Positions 1 to 11,984 of a DNA stretch of 64,000 bases are shown here, one piece after another. The number at the start of each line of letters is the position of its first letter. Positions within the stretch are counted from its first letter, which is position 1. Source of the DNA: Aedes albopictus. Its lineage: Eukaryota; Arthropoda; Insecta; Diptera; Culicidae. The position numbers and the translations under genes are program-made. The notes under the pieces were generated by a model. The model was not told the origin of the DNA. It saw nothing but the letters and a program-made list of their open reading frames with translations, and searched no databases. Where the stretch lies: contig NC_085136.1 of the NCBI RefSeq assembly GCF_035046485.1, positions 160,763,963 through 160,827,962 of the forward strand, read 5' to 3'.

Positions 1-38
1 GATCTGAATTGCGCAGCATACCCAGCCTTGACCGTGCC
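1..38 (-). mobile_element. 5' tip of an RTE-type LINE leaving the window on the left
   Basis: These bases match the outer end of the 5' untranslated region of the RTE LINE at 31171-42782 (compare 41188-41208 followed by 42755-42779). In that copy the body lies to the left on the plus strand, so this copy should also be a minus-strand LINE whose body lies outside the window. Similarity ends at about base 38, after the GTGCC motif, which marks the 5' terminus. Only the terminus is visible, so its coding state is unknown. Confidence 0.6.
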
Positions 39-1470
39 AAAAGGTATATAACTATGTGTAAAGGAGTCACTGTGAACATCCCACATTGGAAGGCATGTGA
101 GTTCACATGAATAGGCATGTCAGCCAGACAAACATCACATATGGGATAATCGACAATGCGTTTCAAGCATTTCAGAAAGAAAGAGGTAATCAGGAACTCA
201 TTCCTTTTTTCTAACAACGCGCGCACCCTTTAGGGATAAAACTATCGAGTAATTTCGCGCAATGAAAACACCCAATAGAAAACTACAAGAGTTCAAAACT
301 TGTTTGGCATACTCAAATTCCTTTGGAGAAAAATAGGACAAACCCCCATTTGCTCCTGGAGATTTGAAGTAAGCAGAGCTTTTAAGGGCCCACTAAGTCG
401 ATTATATAGCTATAATTCTCGGGCGGAAGCTAGAGATTCGTAACTATTCAACAGAATGGTTTATCCGAAGATATTTTGAACTAACAGATCAGAGTTCCAT
501 TCAGGAATGAAACTCTCTTGGACTTGAAGTAGCAATGGAAGCGAGTTATCCATAAAATGTAGTCGCAACCAATTAGTACAGGTTCCCCCATTTTTGAGCA
601 GGGACGCCTGAATACACAAAGTATGCGAAGGAACACTCAAAGGTGCAAAGAAGGTCAAATGGAGACTCTGGCACATCAGTCAACTCACGACAAATTCTGC
701 TCATGCAGAGTTGGGTTAGGTGCAATTCTATGTTAAGTTATCCATGAACTGTACTACCTAAATAATCCATAAAACTGAAGCATCTTAAATTAATGTTCAT
801 CGTAGCAATACTGCCAAATATCAGCGAAAAGATACTGAATACAAGAGTTTGCTTGAAGGCATTCATGAGAAAAGGTTGAAACATACTGTTAACGTTATTC
901 GTAGATATAGCATGGCACGAGGCACGACACTTCATTTATAATGAAAGAAGCAAAACTGGATTCGCAAGGTAACCTATACAGAAGTTATCCTACGAAAATG
1001 AACTTTTTGAAGTAGATCCACTTGGGCTACATACGCTTTTTACGCTGAAAATTGATCTGAGGTTTCCTAACTGTAGCCACTACCCAAATTAGACAGGATT
1101 ACACTTTTCACAATCACAGCACAAAAAGTAAACATCAACGACAAACCAAATCGGTGTCAATTGAAAAACGCCAATGGCGAAAACGCATTAAGTGAACCCA
1201 TATAGGCAGTAATGTAAGCTAATTTACAACATTTGAATAATCCCGTTCTTATTTAGCCTCAAATTTAAGACTTAAGAAGGGCAACTGTGGAGGACGCCCT
1301 AATTCTCCACAGGCTCCGTTTGAGGTTAGGTTTATATTAGACCCCCCCTGACCATTCATTCCTTGGCACGGTAAGCATAAAGCCGCATAACACCATAAAT
1401 GAGGGGTCACCTGTTCAAGGAATCCGAAAGCATCTGGTAAGAAAGTTATTGCAGCTTAGTTCACAAAAAA
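39..1470. other. No recognisable gene; AT-rich unassigned DNA
   Basis: No long open frame, protein motif, tandem repeat or paired inverted repeat was recognised. The short open frames at 461-676 and 738-935 on the minus strand have no recognisable composition or motif. This could be unique host intergenic DNA or an old unrecognised repeat. Confidence 0.4.
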
Positions 1471-1632
1471 TTGACCCAGAAAAGTTGGCCACCTGCTGCC
1501 CCGGCTGATAGCCAGGATCTGGAAAATCGAACAGCTACCGGAGGAGTGGAAGAAAGGAGAAGTCTGCTCCATTCATAAAAAAGCGACTATTTGAAATGTG
1601 CGAACATCAGAGCAATCACCATTTTCAAGAAT
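1471..1632 (+). pseudogene. RTE LINE reverse transcriptase fragment
   Basis: A short, frameshifted piece reads like the segment just before the RT palm in the other RTE copies here. It begins with a PEKLATC-like stretch, then IEQLPEEWKK, then an HKK stretch, and later a decayed FRAITILN-like stretch. Matching intact wording is present on the minus strand at 62666-63916. Frame breaks and a stop show it is dead. It ends where the SINE copy at 1636 begins. Confidence 0.7.
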
Positions 1633-1635
1633 ACC

Positions 1636-2038
1636 ACTCATGTATATTCACATATTCATAGCCATCGCTAGAACAGAAACGGATTGAAAAAATCCGTTTC
1701 CCTTCCTTCCAAATTTCACAGCACAGTTACAATTTATCATATAACGACTACGAGTTATGCAATCAAGCGTGCTGTGCCGCATTATCTCAAAGTAATGAAC
1801 ACACTAATCTTTCAGCTTACGCCTGACATGCACGCACCAATGTGTGAACCCTTTGCCAACCATATCCCACCAACACTCCGGCATCCGCATCAACTTGTGC
1901 AGACACACAGGTATATTCGGACAGCTGAGGATACAAACGATTGCAAGCACCACTTCATTTCCTTTCCCTACATTGACCTGCAACCTGACGTGGCCAGACC
2001 ATTGTCGCCTAAAAAAATAGAAGAGAGTAATCACCACT
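1636..2038 (+). mobile_element. 5'-truncated copy of the 661-bp SINE found at 51642-52302
   Basis: Read on the plus strand this segment follows, with point differences, the complement of the SINE at 51642-52302. Shared landmarks are the GCTAGAACAGAAACGG stretch, the TTTCCCTTCCTTCCAAA stretch and the GTCGCCTAAAAA stretch near the 3' part. The tRNA-like head and the hexamer tail are missing, so the copy is truncated. A 186-codon open frame starting inside it (1684-2244) is a by-product and is not called as a gene. Confidence 0.75.
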
Positions 2039-2149
2039 CCAGAGTTAAAAAATCTGGAACTAATTTCCAGTATAAAAAGCTTTGTGATGAAAACATTTTT
2101 CGGGTGCACCGCTATTTTAAACCTACACGGCTTAAATTGAGTGTGTATA

Positions 2150-2421
2150 CCCAAGTAACCACGGTGCTGAAGCCTTATTGCATGCAGATATACGGTATAC
2201 TTAGAGCAATCATTACTTTACATGCAAACTTAAAGTTGATTTAAAGTGGAAATGGGCAATTATGCGACTGCTTCAAGATTATACCAGTATAATCCTAATT
2301 TGATTCTATAATTGCCCACTTCCACTTTAAATCAACCTTAAGTTTGCATGTAAAGTAATGATTGCACTAAATACACCGTATATCTGCATGTTATAAGGCT
2401 TTAGCACTGTGGTTACTTGGG
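2150..2421. mobile_element. Foldback MITE with TA target duplication, CCCAAGTAACC ends
   Basis: The two halves are inverted copies of each other, with arms of about 125 bp and terminal CCCAAGTAACCAC on the left and its complement on the right. A TA dinucleotide flanks both ends (2148-2149 and 2422-2423), as for Tc1/mariner-type insertions. No transposase frame is present. The same termini bound the element at 43188-44415, and single-ended matches occur near 9280 and 58917. Superfamily is inferred from the TA target only. Confidence 0.8.
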
Positions 2422-2423
2422 TA

Positions 2424-3714
2424 TCTATATCTGGGTACGTCACTAGTCGGCGACTCTGATACCACCTCATGGCAATTGAAAAACATTTTCTTCAAGTTCC
2501 GTTTTTTCAATTTAAAAATTCAAGCGGAAGCGCATTTGTCATTTAAATTCATTTGTCGAAACGAGTTCAGTTCACATAAACCGGGTTGTAAGCAATCTGC
2601 AAACGACATTTTATGTGAGACAATTTTCTGGCACTTAGTGGCACGGTGATAAAGACCGCTCGTAAATGGTTTTACAAGGGTCAGAATTAGATAGAAGCAA
2701 ACACTGTATACCGTATCTCTGCTCGCTGTTTGAACACGCTGCTTACATGATCCCCGGTTCAGGTGGATGTTGCTAGCTAGTAAGTACACCGCATCATCGG
2801 TTAGAAAACCTTAAAGACTACCCCCGAAGGAACATGTAATCGATCCATTCCGGAGATTGTTGTCACATGTACGAAATCGAAATATTTCCCAGCAAATGCC
2901 AGAACAGCGCCAATGGGAGCACTTTCCTTTGTCTGTCCGGGGCATTTGTCTGCAATGCCTTGCAGCCTCACCACCGGCACCAGGACGCGATGATGGCGTA
3001 AAAGCTTCCTTACCCACCACCACGTGAAAGGTCCCACCGCATCGCATTGGGGCGACTTCTGCAACACTGGTTCAATTGTTTGTTATTTATCGCAAGCCAT
3101 TTGCTCCGTCTTGTGTTTCGAGAACGGATGATTTCGCATGTGTTCCAGTCCAGCATATATTCATATCTATCTGCACATGTAATGATGGAATTTTGGTTCT
3201 CAACCGTCAGTTGGGAAGTGCTCCACGACGCGACGGTGAAAGGTCGATGGAGAGTGGAATATGAACGGGGAGGTACATATTTTTCGATTCCATGCAAGAC
3301 GCTACAAAAAGCAATTTTCTTTTTAAGTTAAAATTTATGGCTTCACACGGAAATGTCTTTTGCCATTGTCGCATGAAACTGTTTTGTTCTTGCGTTTCGG
3401 CAAAGCTTTCGAGTCCAAATAAAGATAAATAGTTGTATTTTTCACTTAATTAAGCTGTAATAGCTCAATTTACCCTGAATCTAAAATTTATGACAATGCG
3501 ACAAACAATTATATAGGCGTACTACTGTCGATGCCTTATTTTAAATGTGATTTCGAGCAAATAAATGTATGTATGTCAAAATAAATGCAAATCACACAAA
3601 ATTGTGGTCATCTTGAACTCAAGGAAATACAAGGGAGTAATGAAAAACAAATGATATGCCAAGAAGTTCGGAACTCTGTCCGGATTTTAGGTCTAACCTA
3701 CACTAAGAGACTTT
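2424..3714. other. Unassigned; possible decayed gag and LINE tail
   Basis: No intact gene. On the minus strand near 2880-3050 a weak cysteine/histidine-rich reading (DKCPGQTKESAP and neighbours) resembles decayed LINE gag zinc knuckles, but the match is short and frameshifted. At about 3553-3580 the plus strand has GAGCAAATAAATGTATGTATG, very like the 3' tail of the RTE LINE ending at 31171, so it may be a short RTE 3' end. The rest has no visible structure. Confidence 0.3.
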
Positions 3715-5330
3715 GTTATCCCCGCTAGTTCCTCATCGATGACCCTCTCGTCATCGCCACCCCCAGTCCCCAGTCAAAACTGCCTTTTTGCTTGCCCTTA
3801 CCTCGATCTTCAGCACGGGTTTTGCAGCGGCGAACACTATCCGCCGTTCGTTTCGCTCTTCCTCAGTTCGTGCCCGCTGTATCCGCCGCCTAGCCCATAG
3901 GCAGACGCGACGCCTGGTTCGCAATCGCTTGAGTCCACCATTAAGTTTGTCCTTCGTCTAGCCGCTTCTTCTTCTACCCGCTGCCTGCTATTGTTGTAGT
4001 TGATACTGTGGCGAACCGCAGGTGATCACTGTGGTTGTAGCCATCGTCTACTCTCCAGTTCGAACTACTTGTCAGGCCAGGACTCCGCTTCGTTCCGAGT
4101 AAATGTGCTTTTGGTATCGACACTGGTTCATGAAACGGCTTCCCCATTCCATCGCCCAGACATTGATGTCCCCGCTATTACCACCAGCCTTCGCCCTTTC
4201 AGCACGGTCGTGATACAGTCCAGCATCGACCATCATGGAGGCGTGAAACAGCTACGGAAGACCCCGTTTACTTTGGCGATCACGAAGCCCTCGTATATAG
4301 TAGACACCAACTCCTGGACGGGTCATTTATCCGTCGTCCATATGGCCGCCATTTTTCAGACCCATCCACGACCCAATGGCCGCTACTGGCGGGTCCCATT
4401 TGATTTGCGTCCCCTGCTCGGAAATTGCCTGAGCAGCTGCTAAGCTGCGTCACAGAGGTTCAGGTTCTGGCGCGTTACCTGTTCTGTGGTTGGTCAGTAG
4501 CGGCTCTTCTGAATGCCGGGCACCGTGGACCTCCCGCTGCGTTGGGTAATTGTTGTTCGCAGATATCCTGGAACAAATCAAACACGCGGGTGGACTCGTG
4601 TAGCCTTGTGCCTTATGGCCTTCGCCGCCGCATTGCCTGCACATATTGCTCCTGTCAGGGCCTTTACAGTCCCATGAATTGTGTCCAGACACCTGAGGCA
4701 AACCTCCGGTGGCTCGTGCAATGTTAGTTAACTGACCAATTGGCATATTGACCAACCCACCTAGAGCTTCCCTAGTTTGACGGACTTATTTACGTCCGCC
4801 ACAGGTAGCTGTACCAAGGCTACTTGTGTCCCTGCCGGGCTTTTTCGTAACCGAACGGCTGCGTTGACCACCTGCACTGTTGCAGCAGTGCCGTGACGAG
4901 CTCTTCCGCGTCAATGATCTTATCTAGGTTCTTTGGGGGTTTCCAGTTAGACTTGTGAATAAGGCTTTGGCTTGTCAATCCGTAAATGGCGGATTTGATT
5001 CCCGTTCTGGTCGGGAACTTTTCTCGACTTCCCTGGGCATAGTGTCCTTGCCTCACAATGTATAAATGCATGCAATGGCGAGCGAATAAAGCCCTTCAAT
5101 TGATGACTGTGGAAGTGCTGAAGATAAGGCAGGCCAAGTTCCAGTGGGAACGTAGAGCCACAAAGAAGAAGGTTCTTCACCTTCAGAGTTGCCTTTGCTG
5201 TAAGAACCCTCACCTCGACTCCCTCGCCAAGGATCTCTTTCACCAGACTTTTGTGGGCGATGCCCATGCCCTCTTTATCGCACTTGAGCTCGAGGATCAT
5301 TTAGCCCGTACGAATAAGTCTAATACTGTG
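3715..5330 (-). pseudogene. R1-type LINE: decayed ORF1 and endonuclease region
   Basis: Read right to left, the segment starts with an ORF1 stretch containing ELKCDKEGMGIAHKSLV. It resumes beyond the SINE insertion with KNLDKIIDAEELVTALLQQC, then CCHC-type knuckles (MCRQCGGEGHKAQGY) at about 4590-4650. It passes into an endonuclease-like EGFVIAKVNGV stretch near 4290-4310 and a TFTRNEAES stretch near 4100. The linker RRIQRARTEEERNERR lies near 3850-3900. This order (gag with several knuckles, then APE endonuclease) matches R1-clade LINEs. Multiple stops, frame changes and internal deletions make it non-functional, and the RT domain is missing. Confidence 0.7.
4934..5170 (+). mobile_element. 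tRNA-related SINE, Feilai-type, with 7-bp target duplication
   Basis: The insert carries a B-box-like stretch (GGATTTGATTCCC, 4991-5003) and later the stretch TGTGGAAGTGCTGAAGA. It ends in an AAGAAG triplet tail, features I associate with the Feilai SINE of Aedes. It is flanked by GGTTCTT at 4927-4933 and 5171-5177. It splits the R1-type ORF1 exactly between two halves of a KNL reading, so it landed after that LINE. The family name is from memory; the SINE structure and target duplication are seen directly. Confidence 0.75.
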
Positions 5331-5366
5331 TACGTCGGCTCCACGAGCTTGGCATCGCTTCGCATC

Positions 5367-5499
5367 CCCAGACAACCAGTAATCGGATAAGATGGTGCAT
5401 GAGATGATAAAGTGGAGGCCATATGCGTGCATGCCTCCATTTAGGCGCATGTAAAATGTACGCATATCGCCTCCACTTTAACGTCTTATTCAACATCTT
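5367..5499. mobile_element. Foldback MITE, CCCAGACAACC family, right end truncated
   Basis: This is the same element as 48544-48700. It has a left end CCCAGACAACCAGTAATCG, then inverted arms around GATAAAGTGGAGGC and its complement GCCTCCACTTTA. The last part of the right arm is missing and RTE LINE sequence starts directly at about 5500. It has no coding capacity. A third, half copy lies at 15171-15269. Confidence 0.75.
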
Positions 5500-6778
5500 C
5501 CGTGACGGAAGCGAGCAGCTACATCAATCAATCCACCAGATTATTATAAAGATTTGTGAGGATGAAGAATTGCCCACCAGTTGGTTGGATATCCTCATAT
5601 GCCCAATCTACAAGAAAGGGCACAGACTGGAGTGTGCCAATTACAGAGGGATTACCCTTTTAAATTCGGCATATAAGATACTGTCGCGTGTCCTGTTCAA
5701 CAGACTGCGACCTCTTGAGGAGTCCTTCGTCGGCGAATACCAGGCTGGTTTTCGTGAGGGCCGATCAACGACGGATCAAATGTTTACCCTGCGGATGATC
5801 CTAGATAAATTTCGGGAATATAACTTGCAGAATCACCATCTGTTCATTGATTTTGAAGCAGCGTACGATTCAGTGAAAAGAAATGAGCTTTGGCAGATAA
5901 TGTCAGAACATGGTTTTCCGGCGAAACTAATTGGGCTGATACGCGCAACGCTGGATGGATCAAAATCAAGTATTCGGATCGCGGACGAAGTGTCTATGTC
6001 GTTTGTGACCTTGGATGGATTGAAGCAGGGGGATGCTCTTTCAAATTTATTGTTCAGCATTGCACTCGAAGGAGCGATTAGGAGGTCAGGCGTGCATAGG
6101 AATGGCTCTATCATCACACGGTCGCACATGCTCCTCGGTTTTGCGGACGATATTGATCTCATCGACATCGATCGTAGGGCAGTGGAGGAAGCTTATGCTC
6201 CTCTGAAGAGAGAGACAGCGAGGATAGGCTTGACGATTAACTCTACCAAGACGAAGTACATGATAGCGGGTAGAGACAGAAGCAGGCCTACTGGTGTTAG
6301 TGTTGAGGTAGTGATTGATGGGGAAGTGTTTGAAGTTGTTGAAGAATTTGTTTATCTTGGAACACTTGTGACATATGACAATGACGTTTCCTGTGAAGTG
6401 AAAAGGTGTATTGCAGCTGCGAATAGGGCCTTTTACGGATTGTATAAGACGCTGATTCTTCCGGTTGCCCTCTACGGTCACGAAGCGAGGACGTTAAAGG
6501 AGGTAGATCGAAAAGCTTTTGGAATTTTTGAGCGCAAAGTGCTGCGGACAATTCTCGGTGGGAAACAAGAAAATAAAGTGTGGCGCAGACGCATGCATCA
6601 CGAGTTGTACCAAGTGTACGAAGATGCGAATATTGTGAAACGTATAAAATACGGCAGACTTCAGTGGGCTGGACACGTAGTGCGAATGTCGGAAGAAAGA
6701 ATAGCGAAAACAATATTCAGCAGAGAACCCGGTAGAGGTAGGCGACTTCGTGGGCGGCCGCGAACTCGCTGGCTGCAG
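5500..6778 (+). pseudogene. RTE-like LINE reverse transcriptase, truncated at both ends
   Basis: One long open frame covers most of an RT domain. In order it shows ICPIYKKGH, ANYRGITLLNSAYK, EYQAGFREGRSTTDQ, the palm motif HHLFIDFEAAYDS, GLKQGDALS, the catalytic FADD box at 6139-6150, and a C-terminal part with RLQWAGHVVRM. There is no endonuclease and no 3' terminus; the left edge abuts a MITE and the right edge stops after GRPRTRWLQ. An internal deletion joins AFYGL to YKTLILPVALYGHE. The frame would otherwise be open and the catalytic aspartates are kept. It is a dead-on-arrival or deleted copy, and the clade assignment (RTE/BovB-like) is by motif wording. Confidence 0.8.
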
Positions 6779-7388
6779 ATCCCTACACTTTCGGGGAAAC
6801 TGGAGGAACATCGCCCAACACCGACGAAGATGGTGCTCTACTATACGCTCGGCATTGGAGTAAAGTTACTTTGTAGCCAACAAGGAAAGGTAGGTACGTG
6901 TCGGTCATCTCAGGCCCACTCTTCCCGTCTTTCCAGTACGCGAGGCTGGGGACCGACATGCCTGCTTTACTGCCGATCTTTAGGGTGACAGCCGCTCGGC
7001 CTTGCGGGCGCCGCCTGGCTTCACCTAACGGCTGTCTCATTGTCGTAAGCAATAGCATCCGCGGGCTACCCGCGAAAGCGAATGCCTCCGTCTGGATAGA
7101 CATCTGTATTCTGTCTTCGCGGGTTCAGCCGTTGCTGCAGAACCATGAGTTTGTCATGGTCTTGCTTGGCTGCCATCATTGACTTTCGAAGTCACCTCCG
7201 CACTAGCATCTGGCCATGCTGAGGTCCTTGTTGATGCTGGGCTTCGATGACGCAAAGTCAATGATGCAAAGCAAGCTGCAGCACAGCCACTTCCAGCGCA
7301 GAGAGCCCATCTCGGTTTTGGTTGATGGCCCTCATCAGCAACGCTCCATTCACTACCTCACCTGACAAACTAGCCGGGGAGGAGAGTG
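6779..7388. other. Unassigned DNA between RTE remnant and microsatellite
   Basis: A minus-strand open frame of 106 codons (6783-7103) rich in Pro, Arg and Ser is visible but I do not recognise it. It has no motif and may be a decayed transposon ORF1 or chance. The last 230 bases before the TTAG array are GC-richer and show no reading frame. Confidence 0.35.
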
Positions 7389-9180
<1,792 letters not shown>

Positions 9181-9664
9181 GCCGCATATTTAAAACCCCC
9201 GAAGAGCACAGGAAAAAGGGTCCGCCACGCTAGAGCCCTGCCTCAACACGGTAAGGTACAACATATGGTGGGGGTGCCCAAGTAACCATTAGCATTCTAT
9301 TTCGCCTTTATGGACATCAGTGAATCGAAATTCAACCATCGCGCAACAATAATGAGAATGTCGCAACCTGTATCCGCGGCAATCCACCCAATGCGACAAA
9401 TGTTTGTTCCTACTTGAAAATAATAGGATAAACATCGTACACCATGAGTTTAGAGATTTTTAAGCCTCGCATTGCGATTTTCGAACGGTTACTTCGAGTT
9501 GGTAAACACTGCATCTCTGCTGAAGATCTATCATCAAACAGTTTCGACTTTGGATTAGTAATAATTGATTGTTCACGAGTTGAAAAGTACCCAACAAATT
9601 CAGCAACCGTTTTGTCTGCAACAAAAACTTTCGAGATCGTGTCAGTTATCTGTTTACCAGTTCT
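9181..9664. other. Unassigned; one-sided CCCAAGTAACC motif
   Basis: No gene seen. At about 9280 the sequence CCCAAGTAACCA matches the terminus of the TA-flanked elements at 2150 and 43188, but the inverted partner is not present nearby. It may be a truncated copy. Two overlapping short open frames at 9410-9707 have no recognisable content. Confidence 0.35.
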
Positions 9665-9850
9665 CTTTGTCTTGCAATTCAGCGGCATCGGTTGGCGCGT
9701 TCCATAGAATGGTAAGGTTTAGAACCCGTGTTTTGGTTCTGGGCTACAATTATCCTCTCATTAATAGGTTCCCACTTCATGAGCGCAGCGTGGGCGTGAG
9801 CGTTGAGCAGCAAACCAATTCCACGGTGGCGAAGAGCGTATGTGCCATTT
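9665..9850 (-). pseudogene. LINE endonuclease fragment (same family as 46260-47727)
   Basis: On the minus strand the sequence reads RHRGIGLLLNAHAHAALMKW followed by EPINERIIV and then a decayed stretch. The plus strand at 46760-46920 carries the closely matching HRGVVF and AHTHAALMKWEPINKRIIV wording. This is a short relic of the APE endonuclease domain of an RTE-like LINE. Similarity ends on both sides within about 200 bases. Confidence 0.7.
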
Positions 9851-10288
9851 AACAACCATGCGCCTCCATGTGCTAAATTTTTCATACGTGGTAACTTCCC
9901 AAACTGTATTCGCAGTATTGTCACCACATATGTAAAAGTACTCGGCAATAAGTTTTATTTGCTTTCAACCCATCCGCCGAACATGGACAGAAGGTAAACT
10001 GCTAACTTATCCTGTTTGGTTGCATGTCACGGTGCTTGTTTGTCTTTGACACTTTTATCGAATATCTGTCGCCGGAACATCATCCTTCCCCCCTCATCAG
10101 ACACAGATAGGTACCGATGATATTGGAGAGAATCGAAATTTGATTGGAAAAGTTGTCCGGCCACACAAGTTTGGTTTAGGTGGGGGACCAATAAGCGAGA
10201 GCCAATCAGGTCCACCTTGGACCATCCAGCATCATCAACCTACATAAGCATGAACGAACATTGAACATCGACAAATCAATGGAAGTTT
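9851..10288. other. Unassigned; possible 3' UTR of the exon at 10289-10573
   Basis: No coding signal. On the minus strand, downstream of the candidate stop codon at 10289-10291, an AATAAA hexamer is read near 9953-9958, about 330 bases after the stop. That would fit a polyadenylation signal if the exon is real. This is positional inference only. Confidence 0.3.
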
Positions 10289-10573
10289 TCAGTTGGTTAC
10301 TTTGATCTGCTTACCCTCTAGTGTTTCAGTGGAATTATTTACAGTGCTTGTCTCTAGAAAAGTTATAGACTCAGTCGCTGTCTCTCGTACTTCTACGATC
10401 ACCTTTTCCGGTCCGTGCTGCCAGCCGGTGTCCCACTCTGTGGATGGATGGGAGAGGAGGAAAAGGAAATTATTAATAAATCGTGAAGTGTGTTTGACCA
10501 CGCTTTCAATATTACCGGAAATTTCTGTTGTCTGTTGCTGGTCATTTTGACTTTGGTCGTAATCCAGCTTGAT
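10289..10573 (-). CDS. Candidate terminal exon of an unidentified host gene
   Basis: On the minus strand a pyrimidine-rich run followed by TTCCTTGACAG (10574-10584) looks like a splice acceptor. The following 285 bases are exactly 94 codons plus TGA, in phase 0. The codon immediately before the junction in this frame is TGA, so the frame cannot start upstream without splicing. The predicted C-terminus has a balanced, protein-like composition: a Gln/Asp-rich start, a hydrophobic INNFLFLLSHPS stretch, then an acidic Thr/Ser-rich tail ending KQIKVTN. I recognise no family. It does not read like any of the transposons in the window. It could still be chance or an old element. Confidence 0.35.
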   Translation of the reverse strand: MKLDYDQSQNDQQQTTEISGNIESVVKHTSRFINNFLFLLSHPSTEWDTGWQHGPEKVIVEVRETATESITFLETSTVNNSTETLEGKQIKVTN

Positions 10574-11170
10574 CTGTCAAGGAAGAGAAATGAAAAAAAA
10601 TGTTGAAATTTAACAAATATTTCCTATTTTTCATGACATTTGAGCATGCTTTCAAAACAGGTTTTCAATTCCTAGTATTTTCAATGGCTTTATATTTTTA
10701 ACAAGTGATGGAACCTACTCTATTATAAATTGTGCACGATTTGAGTTCTGAGAAAAGAGCTCAGGTGTATTCATTGACCGCGATAGACAAGCGCCTACGC
10801 CGACCTTGAGGCAGTTGAAGGAAGTATCATCAGTCGTGAGTAGGAATCGCTCACTAATTACAACACCCTTTCTTGTGTTTACGAGAAATGACTTCTGGAT
10901 TTCTTCCGTTCATTTTTCACAGAATTAAATTTCGAATCGATGATCCAGGTGTGTGATGTTTTAGGGATTCTATTTGGGTTCATTTATTACGTTTGCTCTA
11001 TTAACAATCAAGTTTGGAGATGAATTCTGGTAAAAGTCATGCTACCAGGTGTACGTCAAATTCAATGAAATGTCGTACCATTAGGTAGAATTGAAACCAA
11101 TTTGTTTCGACTGAATATACAATGATATTAAATTAAGGTTCTTCCAAATCCAAACGACCATTCCATTCAT
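10574..11170. other. Unassigned; would be intron if the exon is real
   Basis: AT-rich sequence with no open frame or repeat structure recognised. If 10289-10573 is a terminal exon, this stretch would be the preceding intron on the minus strand. No convincing upstream exon was found in the window. Confidence 0.3.
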
Positions 11171-11984
11171 TTTGATTCGCTTCTTGTTTCAGAGATCATC
11201 TTACATTCAGAACGACATCAAATTTCAACAAATAGAACAACGGTACAATTCCTCGTTGCAATGGTTCCAACGAAAATGTAATCAATCGAGACGGGGCTGT
11301 TTGATCTCGGAGCTAGCATTAACCTAATTGAAATGCATTGTGGTCGCAGTTCCACATGCCGGCGAACTCGAACTCCGGGTAGGCGGGCGGTCGCGATGCA
11401 CATATGGCATTAAGTTGCAAAGCCAAGAGTTATGCACTTGTTGCTCGCGCTCAGTCGTCCCCGTGGAGGTATGTGGGAAGCATAGAGTACCACGACGACG
11501 GGAACGGCAAAATCAACTCACCGTGCAATGCGCTTTATTTCATGCAATATTTATGAAGCTCTCTCTTTGTAGGTATCAACAGTAGTGCAGTGCATCCTTT
11601 CAGTGGCTGCATTTTCGTTGATGATGTGGAAACACGATCTGCCACATTTTGTCGGAGCGGAAACTGCTGTTCAGTAGTCGACGGCAACGACAGATGGTGC
11701 TCGACACTGGAGGGGCAATAAACCTTGGGGGCACAGTGCCAGCAGTGAGGGTAGGTTTCAGCCAATTTGACTATGTAGCGGTTTGGCGACAGCGGTTTGT
11801 TACACTCATGCCAGAAGTGACGTTATTGGATTGATTTTTTAAAGAATCAGTGCATAGACAAACAGACCAAACGCTAGGAGCTATCCGAACCATCGATACG
11901 GGAACACAAACGTGTGCTCCAACATTGTAACTAACTGCACAAACAGTTCTGGGAGCGTCAAAAATAAAACATTTTAGTACTGTA
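11171..11984 (+). other. Possible retrotransposon protease debris
   Basis: Two short plus-strand readings resemble the active-site loop of retroviral-type aspartic proteases: FDLGASINLIE near 11310 and LDTGGAINLGG near 11700. Both are surrounded by stops and neither has a longer supporting frame, so they may be remnants of LTR element pol genes or chance. No gene is called. Confidence 0.2.

Noticed and set aside
1684..2244. 186-codon plus-strand open frame
   Set aside because: It lies inside a SINE copy and runs into a foldback MITE; the related SINE at 51642-52302 does not keep it open.
2801..3067. Minus-strand frame as a zinc-knuckle gag gene
   Set aside because: Only about 25 residues look gag-like, the cysteine spacing is broken, and frames change; left as a weak note in the unassigned stretch.
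4000..4443. 147-codon plus-strand open frame
   Set aside because: It is antisense to an R1-type endonuclease reading on the minus strand.
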